Positions 16,580-25,200 of a DNA stretch of 64,000 nucleotides are shown here, piece after piece. The stretch is from Maridesulfovibrio ferrireducens (lineage in GTDB: Bacteria; Desulfobacterota; Desulfovibrionia; Desulfovibrionales; Desulfovibrionaceae): contig NZ_FNGA01000002.1 in assembly GCF_900101105.1 (NCBI RefSeq), positions 872,479 through 936,478 of the forward strand, in the 5' to 3' direction. Under the pieces are notes generated by a model. It was not told the origin of the DNA. It did no database searches and was given only the letters and a program-made list of their open reading frames with translations. A program made the position numbers and the translations under genes. Positions within the stretch are counted from its first letter, which is position 1. Each line of letters starts with the position of its first letter.

Positions 16580-17149
16580 TCACTTTAACGTTGTAATTAG
16601 CTTTTCCTTATTGGTTGTCAGCCAAGCACCAAATGTAACGAGAGCCCTATCTACTTTGCGAAAATCCCTGTCGTTCTCGAACTCATCAAAAAATGGAATA
16701 TATTCCTTCAAGTAAACTTCTCTTTGGGCTGAATATGACAGTTCATCAATGTTACAAATCTTTCCATTTTGCAAATACCTCATAGCACAATATACGTGGC
16801 GATCAAAAATAGGAAATTTATCACGGTTATTACAATGAAGCCAAAAAATAGGCCAAATAACAGTTGTATGTTTTTTAAGGAACTCAATAACTTTATCGTA
16901 ATCCGAAGGGCTGTGTGGCACAAAAGAATCAGGTTGATATTTTTTTTTAACAGATTCTACAATTTTTGCTGGCATTTTTCTGCCGCCATATTTCCATTTG
17001 AATAATTCCAAAATCCGCTCTTGAGTCAATGGTTGATCAATATTATCTAGATAGACTCTATCAGCATCAGAATCCCCGTAAAAACTTGACCAAAAACCAA
17101 CAAAATCATCTTTAGAAACCCGATTTAGTACAGGTATTGAAAAATTCAT
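16580..17149 (-). CDS. Hypothetical protein with a glycosylase-like motif
   Basis: A 189-aa cytoplasmic protein. FPIFDRHVYCAMRYL near residues 110-125 recalls the Pro-Asp-x-His/Val segment after the helix-hairpin-helix of HhH-GPD DNA glycosylases, and VIWPIFWLHCNNRD precedes it, but the catalytic Lys/Asp and a hairpin are not evident, so this is only a hint. The ATG at 17149 has AGGAGG upstream; the longer frame beginning 30 codons earlier has no ribosome site. It stands alone next to the tRNA island in a region of lower GC, which may point to acquisition. Confidence 0.65.
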   Translation of the reverse strand: MNFSIPVLNRVSKDDFVGFWSSFYGDSDADRVYLDNIDQPLTQERILELFKWKYGGRKMPAKIVESVKKKYQPDSFVPHSPSDYDKVIEFLKKHTTVIWPIFWLHCNNRDKFPIFDRHVYCAMRYLQNGKICNIDELSYSAQREVYLKEYIPFFDEFENDRDFRKVDRALVTFGAWLTTNKEKLITTLK

Positions 17150-17313
17150 AAAGACTCCTCCTTGCTTTAAAACTATCCCTTTACGAGAATGAAATATTAA
17201 CAATAACAACATCATTGTTATTTCTAAGTACACTGTCAAGTGTCACCTGCAATATGCGATATCAAGTAAGATATTCCACAATATAAACACCCCCCCTCCC
17301 CCAAAGAAAACAC

Positions 17314-17342
17314 TTGACCCACTTTCAATTTGATGCTTAAAG
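17314..17342 (+). promoter_or_regulatory. Candidate promoter of the structured RNA
   Basis: TTGACC, 17-nt spacer, TTAAAG; the -35 is good and the -10 is weak. The transcript would begin near 17349. Confidence 0.45.
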
Positions 17343-17344
17343 GG

Positions 17345-17655
17345 TCATCGTCCGTCCAAATCCGGTTGTGTTGATTCTGTGTTTTTCAGAATCGAATCAT
17401 GCAAGGGCAGTGTACCTGTTTCGTACTCCGTCCTACCTAATAGACGATAGACCTTAGAACTCCTTTTAAATTACAGGGACCATAACGCTAAGCACCCCGC
17501 TTGGCTGTTCTAAGGATAAGTACGATCTGCCTTTGACTGGCTTGCTACCCGCTTGCTGTTTGTAGATCGCGATAACCGGACGGTCCCCTCAATTACCGGA
17601 CATTAATTACGGTAGAAAGACTTCCCCATATTTTCTTGGGGTGGGCTTTTCTTTT
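17345..17655 (+). ncRNA. Candidate new multi-branched structured RNA
   Basis: About 310 nt with dense pairing and no gene. Stems seen by eye: closing stem TCCGGTT 17361-17367 with AACCGGA 17574-17580, perhaps extended by GTCCG 17350-17354 with CGGAC 17597-17601; hairpin GATTCTG/CAGAATC 17373-17393; a 9-bp stem CCTTAGAAC 17452-17460 with GTTCTAAGG 17507-17515 that encloses GCTAAG/CTTGGC 17487-17505; CGATCT 17523-17528 with AGATCG 17564-17569; and a terminator CCCCA/TGGGG 17624-17641 followed by a T-rich tail. It does not carry the hallmarks of tmRNA, RNase P RNA, 6S or SRP RNA. Its direction and end are set by the terminator. Confidence 0.6.
17624..17655 (+). terminator. Terminator of the structured RNA
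   Basis: CCCCA, 8-nt loop, TGGGG, then a GGGCTTTTCTTTT tail. Confidence 0.65.
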
Positions 17656-17695
17656 GTTTGCACCCCGCAATTTCCGCCGACCCGGAACCTTCGAT

Positions 17696-17720
17696 CACGA
17701 AGAGTTGATCGTGTTTTTAT
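17696..17720 (+). terminator. Weak hairpin with T run
   Basis: CACGA-AGAGTTGA-TCGTG followed by TTTTTATT. Could be a back-up terminator between the RNA and the helicase gene. Confidence 0.35.
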
Positions 17721-17840
17721 TATTTTTGCTTATGCAAAAGTTTTAGATAACCGACTGATGGTTTATAAAAAATCCGGATTAGCTGAATAACGGGAATTAA
17801 ACATGGGACTATTTATTAAATGGCCCCTTTATGATGTTTA

Positions 17841-17869
17841 TTGCCCTGTTTTCATTACTCAACTTATAT
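17841..17869 (+). promoter_or_regulatory. Promoter of the DEAD-box helicase
   Basis: TTGCCC, 17-nt spacer, TTATAT, giving a 5' leader of about 35 nt. This makes the helicase independent of the upstream RNA. Confidence 0.5.
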
Positions 17870-17908
17870 AATCAACCACTTCAACACACATAAAAGAAAA
17901 TAAATAAT

Positions 17909-19483
17909 ATGGAAAAATTTAGAAATCTCGGCCTTTCAGATGCAATTATCGACGCACTTTCAAAAAAAGGTTTCACCGAACCTACTCCTATTCAAGCACA
18001 GACAATTCCTATGCTCCTTTCCGGTGAAAAAGATATCGTTGGTCAGGCTCAGACCGGAACAGGTAAAACCGCTGCATTCGGTCTGCCTATCCTTGAAAAC
18101 GTTCGTGAAGGCGCTGGACATGTTCAGGCAATCGTCCTCACTCCTACACGTGAACTTGCTATGCAGGTTGCTGACGAAATCAGCTCATTCCGTGGAAATA
18201 GAAGAGTTCGCATTGCTACCGTTTACGGCGGACAGGCTATGCTTCCTCAGCTTAGAGCTCTCAAGAGCGGCGCGGACATAGTTGTCGGTACTCCCGGACG
18301 TGTTCTCGATCACATCAAAAGAAAAACTTTAAAACTTGCAGACATTTCCTTCTTTGTTTTGGATGAAGCAGATGAAATGTGTAACATGGGCTTTCTTGAA
18401 GACGTAAGCGAAATCATGGAAAACGCCAGTGGCAAACACCGCACACTGCTTTTCTCCGCAACCATGCCTCAGGCTGTTATGCGTATTGCCCGTAAATTCA
18501 TGGGTGATTATGATGTCGTTTCTGTTAAACCTGAAAAGAATGAGATTCCTCTCACCGAACAGGTTTACCACGAAATGCCTGAACGCGACCGTCTGGAAGC
18601 TCTTTGCCGTGTTATCGATTCCCAGAACGACTTTTACGGACTGGTTTTCTGTAGAACACGTGCAGACGCTGACCGCGTAGCCGCTGCTCTCAATGAAAGA
18701 AAATATCCAGCTGAACCAATTCATGGTGACCTTTCACAGTCTCGCCGTGAAGAAATTCTCCGTAAATTCAGAAACCGTAAATGTAAAATTCTTGTTGCCA
18801 CTGACGTTGCAGCACGAGGCATTGACGTTCCTGACCTGACTCATGTTGTCAACTTTGCTCTTCCACAGGACCCGCAGAGTTACGTTCATCGCATCGGCCG
18901 CACCGGTCGTGCAGGTAAGAGCGGTATCGCTGTTACTTTGATCAACCCTCATGAATTCGGTAAACTCAGATATATCTCCAAAGTAACCGGCGCAAAAATA
19001 GAAAAGAAAGCTCTGCCTACTATTGACCAGGTCATCGAAGCAAAAAAAGCACACATGGGTGCTGAGCTTACCGATATCGTCACCAACGGCAAGCATTTGT
19101 CCTACCTGCCGCTTGCAAGTGAACTGCTCGAATCAAGCGAAGCTGTCGAAATAATCGCAGCGCTTCTCAAACATTCACAGGGTAACGTTCTGGATAAGAA
19201 AACTTACCGCAGAATCGACGAAGGCGGACGTAATGGAGCTAGCGGCAGCGCTCGCGGTAGAGTTAGATTCACAGCTTGTGTTGGTCGCGCCCACGGCATG
19301 ACTCCTCGCAAACTGGTTGATATGATCTGCCTCAGATCCAAAATCAATCCTGTCCGCATTCAGCATGTTAAGATTAACGGTCAGCAGTCCACTTTCTCCG
19401 TTCCCGGTGATGACTCTGATCGCGTAATGAGCTCAGTTAACAAATCTTCAAACAACGGCAAGCCTCTTTTGAGACGTGCTTAG
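17909..19483 (+). CDS. DEAD-box RNA helicase with DbpA-type RNA-binding tail
   Basis: ATP-dependent RNA unwinding, probably in ribosome assembly or cold adaptation. The 524-aa protein has the full motif set: Q motif FTEPTPIQAQTIP, Walker A AQTGTGKT near residue 49, PTRELA, TPGR, DEAD box VLDEADEM near 150, SATMP, the helicase domain with ARGIDVP near 308 and HRIGRTGRAG near 330. The C-terminal ~75 residues (GRVRFTACVGRAHGMTPRKLVDMI) form a DbpA-like RRM that in DbpA binds a 23S rRNA hairpin. Specificity here is inferred. Weak ribosome site upstream. A structured RNA gene precedes it. Confidence 0.93.
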   Translation: MEKFRNLGLSDAIIDALSKKGFTEPTPIQAQTIPMLLSGEKDIVGQAQTGTGKTAAFGLPILENVREGAGHVQAIVLTPTRELAMQVADEISSFRGNRRVRIATVYGGQAMLPQLRALKSGADIVVGTPGRVLDHIKRKTLKLADISFFVLDEADEMCNMGFLEDVSEIMENASGKHRTLLFSATMPQAVMRIARKFMGDYDVVSVKPEKNEIPLTEQVYHEMPERDRLEALCRVIDSQNDFYGLVFCRTRADADRVAAALNERKYPAEPIHGDLSQSRREEILRKFRNRKCKILVATDVAARGIDVPDLTHVVNFALPQDPQSYVHRIGRTGRAGKSGIAVTLINPHEFGKLRYISKVTGAKIEKKALPTIDQVIEAKKAHMGAELTDIVTNGKHLSYLPLASELLESSEAVEIIAALLKHSQGNVLDKKTYRRIDEGGRNGASGSARGRVRFTACVGRAHGMTPRKLVDMICLRSKINPVRIQHVKINGQQSTFSVPGDDSDRVMSSVNKSSNNGKPLLRRA

Positions 19484-19500
19484 TAAATATTCAGACATTT

Positions 19501-19540
19501 AAAAAAGCCCGTCCAAGGTTACTTGGACGGGCTTTTTTTT
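19501..19540. terminator. Bidirectional terminator
   Basis: GCCCGTCCAAG-GTTA-CTTGGACGGGC flanked by A6 and T8; ends the helicase and the bd-like operon. Confidence 0.93.
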
Positions 19541-19567
19541 GCCTAATTTATTATGAATATGATTTTG

Positions 19568-22036
19568 CTATTCAAGCCCCATTCCGGGATGATGTGCAGC
19601 ATAGTCCATATCATTTTCATGGCAGACTGTGCAGGTTCCGCCTGAGCCTATCGGCTTTGCTTCCCCCATATACTGAAGCGCGCGCAGATTATCGCGTTCA
19701 TCCTCGGCAGGGAAAACGGCATGCGGTGCATTGTGACATGCTGCGCACATAACCGCGTCCATTTCATCCTTGCGATTACGGAACAGTTCAGACTTATCCT
19801 CGTTCCAGACATTAAAAGCAGAATCAGTATCAGGTCCGGCAAAGTCCACATGACAGGTGAGACAGTCAGGCTCCTGCGTCCAAGGCGTGCGCGGATTAAT
19901 CTCTTCCATCTCCATGTCAACGGGCATCAGCAGACCAATCAAATCTTTTGCAACGGGTTTATCTTCTTCCGCCTTGAGCAATGCCAGAGCATGATTTTCC
20001 ATCACGCCATGACAATTCACACACTCCATCCCCACAGTACGATGCAATCCGCGCAAACTCTCCTGCGGATGACACATGGTGCAGGCTTCATTATCTTTAC
20101 CGGAAAGGTAAACTGCATGGAAACCGTGCAATGCCGTCGACAAATCAAGCTGAGTGTCGCCGTCGTGACAGCTTAAGCAGTCAATCGTATCGCAGGCATC
20201 AGACTCTACTCGCGCTACAAAATCCGTATAGTTATCACGATCATGAATTTTCAGGAAATCGTCCGCAGTTTGCGCAGCAAGTCCCCCCTGATCTTTAACA
20301 GCCCAATCGCCGCCATGACAATTATTGCAACTAGCCCGCGTTGAAACCGGAAGAACAATCGTTGTAGTTGCAAGTATCTCTCCGGCACCATCAACCGCGC
20401 TGACTTCCACCAGCGGCAACGGCTGATATCCGTCATCCGAATATGGAAGCGCATTTATAGAAGGAGACTCAAAGAATCCGTCTTTAACCTTCATTTTATA
20501 AGGCTGATGAGCATTTTTAAGCTCACAGATTATCTTCACATCATCGGTTACAACTTCAGGAGGATCGCCACGCAGAAGCAATTGTGCGCGTACCTTGCTT
20601 CCACTTTCGGAAACCGAAACCCGCCCTTCACTTTCTACAATCAAGCGCAATCCTTCCAGAGGCCATGCCATTAAAACATACTCTTGATCCGCTACGAACG
20701 GAGCAGGTTCAACCTTTGCTTCTTTCACGTCTGCAAGCACAGTTTTAACCTGCGGACTGAGGCTGTCGATGTATTCGGCAAGAGCCATCCGTTCAGTTTC
20801 GTCACCTAAGAAAGGAGACATATATTTACTGAGCTTACCCATTCCTGAAATAAACGCATCCAGTCCGGCAGCGCTGTACTTAGCAGTCCTAGGCACAATA
20901 TCGTTCATAGGTCCGTTAATGGCATGACACGAAACACATTCCATCTGATACAGCCATGCTCCGGCCTTAAGTTTATTCTCATCAGTAATTTTTCTTAAAT
21001 TATCCGGCACCCATTTAGCTTCCTGCAAAAGAGATTTGCCTTCCATCTCGGCAGCTTTATCAACCATGACCGAGTTGGAATATACAACTCCCCACAACAC
21101 ATAAGGCTTTCTTCCGGCTTCGCGGATAAATTCAAATGAGCCGTAAAAAACCAATGCGATCAAAAGTAAAATCAAAGCTGACGGGAACTTTACTTTACGA
21201 GGCATACAGATTGCCATGATCAGTCCACCCACAAGAATAATCGGAGCGGTGATCTGATACATCTTCAAGAAATATGCAACCCGGTGTGATTTATTTAAAA
21301 TCATCTCGGCCTGTTCAGGAGGCAAAGCCATCAGATACCAATATCCGCACGGCAATAACAGAATAAGCCCGAGCAAAGTCCAGATGCTGCAAAGACGAAC
21401 CATCTTACAGCGGATAACTGGATCTTTAAGCCACGCCGCTGTTACAAAACCAAAAAGACCAGCCAGCATAACCGATAGAAAAGAACGGAAAAACAATTGC
21501 GGCCAAAAAGTAGGATTAAATATTCCATCCCAGAAATCGTGGGTTTGCAACCATTCTCCGGGAGTAAGCATAAAGCCGACAACACCGTTGATAGTGAAAA
21601 GTGAAAGCCACGCAAAAATAAAATAGAACCAGCCTATCTTTATATGATCAGAACGGCTCATTTTGTCCCATGAATAAAAATAAATCAGCAGGGCCACAAT
21701 TTCGCCCACAAACCAGACCCACTCAGTTGCCCACGCAAATAGAAATTCGCGGACAAGAATAAGCGCCCCCTGCGGACTTAAAAGAGCCATGCTGAACCAG
21801 AGGGCAACACCGCTGACTCCTCCGAATACCATGGTCAGGAGCAAGAAAAATTTTGAATGTTTTTTTACATAGTCCAGCAGTTCATCCGAACCGGTGCGAT
21901 AAGCCATCTGCTCACTTAAAACCAGAAACAAACCTCCGCCTACAGCAAACTGAGCCACAAAAACATGGATGGTTGCGATAAAAGCAATCCAGAAGCCGCC
22001 GCCGAAAGTGGTGAGGTGCCAAATTGGATATTCCAT
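19568..22036 (-). CDS. Cytochrome bd-superfamily CydA-like protein fused to an octaheme c domain
   Basis: An 822-aa fusion. Residues ~1-330 are a CydA-like membrane domain of eight or nine helices (IHVFVAQFAVGGG with the heme b595-type His, EWVWFVGEIVAL acidic residues, EAGRKPYVLWG equal to the CydA GRQPW motif). The rest is periplasmic with eight CXXCH motifs: CVSCH near residue 370, then CNNCH, CLSCH, CTMCH, CVNCH, CLTCH, CAACH, CTVCH. The long quinol-binding Q loop of true bd oxidases is absent, as in bd relatives with attached c hemes, so electrons may come from cytochromes. The segment expected to hold the b558 His reads FFRS. The ATG at 22036 has GGGAGGAG upstream. Confidence 0.85.
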   Translation of the reverse strand: MEYPIWHLTTFGGGFWIAFIATIHVFVAQFAVGGGLFLVLSEQMAYRTGSDELLDYVKKHSKFFLLLTMVFGGVSGVALWFSMALLSPQGALILVREFLFAWATEWVWFVGEIVALLIYFYSWDKMSRSDHIKIGWFYFIFAWLSLFTINGVVGFMLTPGEWLQTHDFWDGIFNPTFWPQLFFRSFLSVMLAGLFGFVTAAWLKDPVIRCKMVRLCSIWTLLGLILLLPCGYWYLMALPPEQAEMILNKSHRVAYFLKMYQITAPIILVGGLIMAICMPRKVKFPSALILLLIALVFYGSFEFIREAGRKPYVLWGVVYSNSVMVDKAAEMEGKSLLQEAKWVPDNLRKITDENKLKAGAWLYQMECVSCHAINGPMNDIVPRTAKYSAAGLDAFISGMGKLSKYMSPFLGDETERMALAEYIDSLSPQVKTVLADVKEAKVEPAPFVADQEYVLMAWPLEGLRLIVESEGRVSVSESGSKVRAQLLLRGDPPEVVTDDVKIICELKNAHQPYKMKVKDGFFESPSINALPYSDDGYQPLPLVEVSAVDGAGEILATTTIVLPVSTRASCNNCHGGDWAVKDQGGLAAQTADDFLKIHDRDNYTDFVARVESDACDTIDCLSCHDGDTQLDLSTALHGFHAVYLSGKDNEACTMCHPQESLRGLHRTVGMECVNCHGVMENHALALLKAEEDKPVAKDLIGLLMPVDMEMEEINPRTPWTQEPDCLTCHVDFAGPDTDSAFNVWNEDKSELFRNRKDEMDAVMCAACHNAPHAVFPAEDERDNLRALQYMGEAKPIGSGGTCTVCHENDMDYAAHHPGMGLE

Positions 22037-22038
22037 AA

Positions 22039-23079
22039 TTAACTCCTCCCCGACTTGCACATAAGCTTAAGCATGTAGATTATCGAGATGATTCCAATTA
22101 CCAGCGATATGAGAAATAAATAAAAAGGAGAATATTGACCTGTGACTGGAATGTCTTCGACTTTAAAATAAGGAGCAAGGTACGCATCTCTCAGCAAATG
22201 CCTCATGACTACCATCACATAGACCATAATCACGGTAAGAACAGATGACAGTACCACTTTTTGCTTCATTCCGGCATATATCAGGGCTACAGTTCCCACC
22301 AGTCCTATTCCAAGCAGCGAAGTTGCAAGCATATCCTTTCCCATAAAAATCAGCATAATTTCTCTGGGAAGCACCATCAGGAACCATAATCCGACACCAA
22401 TATTAACAACGGTAGCCCACACGAACCACTTGAAACCTGTTGCAACGTAATCCTGATCAGATTTCCTTTTGCCCAGAATCGCCACAAACAAACCGCCGAT
22501 AGCCAGCGCGGAAACCATAAAATGCAGATAACGCGGCATCAATGCCGTATCATTAAGATTGAGCACCAACCCGTTAGGATTATCAAAGTACGCTAGCCAG
22601 TGATCAGGTCTGAGCATAAGCGTCATATTATTAGAAAGCATGAACCCTACATATAAAAGTATGCACAGCACCATGAAGATTAACCCCTTGCGCCCGCCGT
22701 CTTTCATACTTTCGTAGCGGTAGTAATGCCAATAGAGGCCATAATAACCGACAAGCAGAGCAACAACTGCCACAAGCCAGTATACCGCCATCAACACCGA
22801 TGAAGTGTAATTAAACTGAGCGTAAATCGCTTTTACAAACAGAAGCGGCGGCACTCCGGCATTAATGACTAAAGCAAGTATAGTCGGCAGTTTACCGGAA
22901 AGGTCGCGCGAAATTTTGCTTCCACCACTCAAGCTATGGCAAGCAACAAGAACTGTTCCGCCAAGTGCAATATTCATGAGTAAAAGGTGTATCGCAAAAG
23001 TAGTTACCAAAAGAGTTTCCAGCCAGATAGGCGCAACTGCGAGAGTATTTATCGCCGGAATAAGTGAAGATGGGATCAT
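22039..23079 (-). CDS. Membrane partner of the CydA-like octaheme protein (CydA'/CydB-like)
   Basis: A 346-aa protein with about nine TM helices. Its first helix AIHLLLMNIALGG mirrors IHVFVAQFAVGGG of the CydA-like neighbour, so it looks like a diverged CydA paralogue (CydA'-type) rather than a classical CydB. No c-heme motif is present. It ends 2 bp before the next gene starts, and that gene's ribosome site lies in its last codons, so a fixed stoichiometry is expected. The ATG at 23079 has AGGGGGAA upstream; the longer frame has no support. Likely complex: two membrane subunits in the inner membrane with periplasmic hemes. Confidence 0.8.
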   Translation of the reverse strand: MIPSSLIPAINTLAVAPIWLETLLVTTFAIHLLLMNIALGGTVLVACHSLSGGSKISRDLSGKLPTILALVINAGVPPLLFVKAIYAQFNYTSSVLMAVYWLVAVVALLVGYYGLYWHYYRYESMKDGGRKGLIFMVLCILLYVGFMLSNNMTLMLRPDHWLAYFDNPNGLVLNLNDTALMPRYLHFMVSALAIGGLFVAILGKRKSDQDYVATGFKWFVWATVVNIGVGLWFLMVLPREIMLIFMGKDMLATSLLGIGLVGTVALIYAGMKQKVVLSSVLTVIMVYVMVVMRHLLRDAYLAPYFKVEDIPVTGQYSPFYLFLISLVIGIISIIYMLKLMCKSGRS

Positions 23080-23242
23080 GTATATTCCCCCTGAATATTT
23101 TCCTGATTTATAAAGGTATAACAAGACTATTAGCTACAAACAATTAGAATTTTAATTGAGTTCACAATGACACATACTTTCCAAGTTTTACACTGGGCAA
23201 TATATTTTCTATTCGTGCGAAATGATTACCTCTAAAAAACGC

Positions 23243-23271
23243 TTGCCAAAGAGTTCTTTAATCAATATATA
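23243..23271 (+). promoter_or_regulatory. Promoter of second tRNA-Leu
   Basis: TTGCCA, 17-nt spacer, TATATA, ending 14 bp before the tRNA. Confidence 0.7.
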
Positions 23272-23285
23272 CAGTGCTTCTGAGT

Positions 23286-23372
23286 GCCGAAGTGGTGGAA
23301 TTGGTAGACACGCTAGGTTCAGGGTCTAGTGGGGGTTACTCCGTGGAAGTTCGAGTCTTCTCTTCGGCACCA
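23286..23372 (+). tRNA. tRNA-Leu (CAG), second copy
   Basis: An 87-nt gene nearly identical to the one at 13614, with anticodon CAG and CCA encoded. It differs only in the variable arm (GGGGG-TTA-CTCC instead of GGAG-TTA-CTCC: one substitution and one inserted G). No copy of its 3' end is found downstream in the window, so this locus has no island. Confidence 0.95.
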
Positions 23373-23383
23373 CTCAAAAAATT

Positions 23384-23416
23384 AAGGGTTGTAGCAGCTA
23401 GCTACAACCCTTTTTT
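23384..23416 (+). terminator. Terminator after second tRNA-Leu
   Basis: AAGGGTTGTAGC-agcta-GCTACAACCCTT followed by T6. Confidence 0.9.
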
Positions 23417-23467
23417 ATTTTCAAAACCCACCATGATCATCAGCCATAATTTTAATATAGGTAGTCA

Positions 23468-24352
23468 ATGACAAGCAATTCTAAGCATCTTCCCATTATA
23501 GCATTTGTACTGCTCGGCGTAATATGGGGGAGTAATTTCATATGCATGAAGCTTGCTTCCGAACTAATCAGTCCCGCTCAAATTGTATTATTCAGGACTA
23601 TTTTCGGCTTTTTCCCAGTTCTAATTTATGCTCTTGTCAAAAAATCACTATGTTTAGATCACCTAAAACACTCTGCCCATTTTTTGGTGATGGCCTTACT
23701 TGCAACCTCCCTAAACTATTATTGTTTTGTCAAAGGAACATCATTATTACTTACCGGCGTAGCTGGCGCACTTAGTGGTTCTATTCCCCTTTTCACATTC
23801 ATACTTGCTATTCTTTTCATTCCAGAAGAAAAGCCTTCTCTTATGAAAATTGTCGGCATCGCCATAGGTTTTATAGGTGTTGTCATCATCGCCCGCCCTT
23901 CCGGCGACAGTTTGCTTTCTTCGAATTTTGAGGGAGTATTCTACATGGTCGCAGGCTCATTAAGTGTCGGATCTTCATTCGTTTACGCAAGAAAATTCAT
24001 AACACCTCTGAACATTCCTGCATCAGCCATTACAACTTATCAACTTGGCTTCGCTATGATCCTGCTGTCACTTACAACCAGCTATGACGGAATGTCAGCC
24101 ATATGGACCAGCTACAATGCGTCAATTGGATTAATAGTAGGACTGGGCCTTCTCGGCACAGGCTTAGCTTACATAATTTACTATTACATCGCTTCAAAGA
24201 TGGGGGCTGTCACCGCATCTTCTGTTAGCTACATTCCTCCCCTTGTCGCTCTTGTGATTGGATCAGCTATCGTCGGAGAACCAATTGAATTAGTGGATTA
24301 CTTCGCAACGGCATTAATTTTTGCTGGTGTATATATGCTTAGACGAAAATAA
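23468..24352 (+). CDS. EamA/DMT-family transporter
   Basis: A 294-aa inner-membrane protein with ten predicted TM helices in two EamA repeats: VLLGVIWGSNFICMKLA in the first and VGSSFVYARKFI opening the second, with the usual GVAGALSGSIPLFTFILA and ASSVSYIPPLVALVIG helix pairs. DMT carriers export metabolites or amino acids; the substrate cannot be read from sequence. The ATG is preceded by TAGGTAG only, so the ribosome site is weak. It stands alone. Confidence 0.88.
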   Translation: MTSNSKHLPIIAFVLLGVIWGSNFICMKLASELISPAQIVLFRTIFGFFPVLIYALVKKSLCLDHLKHSAHFLVMALLATSLNYYCFVKGTSLLLTGVAGALSGSIPLFTFILAILFIPEEKPSLMKIVGIAIGFIGVVIIARPSGDSLLSSNFEGVFYMVAGSLSVGSSFVYARKFITPLNIPASAITTYQLGFAMILLSLTTSYDGMSAIWTSYNASIGLIVGLGLLGTGLAYIIYYYIASKMGAVTASSVSYIPPLVALVIGSAIVGEPIELVDYFATALIFAGVYMLRRK

Positions 24353-24454
24353 AATCATGAAGATAAGTTTTCTATCGTGCAGGTATGAAAAAACATGGCA
24401 AAAATTCTCTCTTTTAAGTATGGTAATAATCTACAAAAAAAAGGAGCGTTTATT

Positions 24455-25144
24455 ATGAGAACTTATTTTTCTGCATCAAAAACTTTATTTATATCTTTCA
24501 TAGCCTTATCTTTCTTACTTGTTCAGATCTCAACAGCAAAGGCCTTCAGTATGAATGACCTTTCATCCACAGCTGAAACCGCTAAGACGGCGACTGATTC
24601 AGCCCAAACCGCTACCGATGGTGCAACCCTGCTAAATCGCGCTAAAAATGTATATTCAGGATTTTCAGACTCGACTGAAAGTCTCATAAGCGCGCAGACC
24701 GCAACCATGAGTCTCATCAATCCAACTCAGCACGCAGGAGCTGTTGAACAGATAAGCTCCTTTGACTCTGCAACCGGACTCACGAAACTGATGGAAATGA
24801 ACTCATATTCTCAAAGTCTTAAATCAGAAATGGGCGGTATGGACCTGACCGGCAGACTGAAACAGCTTCTTAACAACCCCGCAAGTCTTGATAAAGCAAA
24901 GTCTATCTACACAGACGCTTCCGGAGCTTACAGTTCCGGCAAACAATCTGTAGCCGAAGCAAAAACTCTTTATACAGAGATCAAACAGTTCATGGCAGCT
25001 CCGTCTTCAAAAAGTTTAAGCAGCTCAATGCTTTCCAGTCTTGGAGACTATTCTGATAAAATTCTGCCTTTCATAATTGAAAACGGCCCTGAACAGGTTA
25101 AAACAGCCGCAAATCTTGCAAATGTATTTAAAGGTTTTCTCTAG
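24455..25144 (+). CDS. Secreted helical protein of unknown function
   Basis: A 229-aa protein with a Sec signal (SASKTLFISFIALSFLLVQISTAKA). The mature part is rich in Ser, Ala, Thr and Lys with heptad-like spacing (SSTAETAKTATDSAQTATDG), so mostly helical and perhaps coiled coil. No Cys and no recognised domain. The ATG at 24455 has AAGGAG upstream and places the signal at the N-terminus; the longer frame begins 20 codons earlier without support. Periplasmic location is inferred. Confidence 0.75.
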   Translation: MRTYFSASKTLFISFIALSFLLVQISTAKAFSMNDLSSTAETAKTATDSAQTATDGATLLNRAKNVYSGFSDSTESLISAQTATMSLINPTQHAGAVEQISSFDSATGLTKLMEMNSYSQSLKSEMGGMDLTGRLKQLLNNPASLDKAKSIYTDASGAYSSGKQSVAEAKTLYTEIKQFMAAPSSKSLSSSMLSSLGDYSDKILPFIIENGPEQVKTAANLANVFKGFL

Positions 25145-25147
25145 ACA

Positions 25148-25188
25148 AAAAACGTCCCCGTTTACCGTAAGACTCGGTAGGCGGGGAC
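25148..25188 (-). terminator. Terminator of metF
   Basis: GTCCCCG / CGGGGAC outer stem with TTACCG / CGGTA inner pairs; the T6 run is on the minus strand. Confidence 0.85.
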
Positions 25189-25200
25189 ATAATGTATAAT

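Noticed and set aside
17345-17655. tmRNA, RNase P RNA or 6S RNA
   Set aside because: No tRNA-like ends or tag frame, no GAAAGTCC core, and the fold is multi-branched rather than the rod of 6S.
23360-25200. Second island at tRNA-Leu 23286
   Set aside because: No copy of the tRNA 3' end was found downstream within the window.
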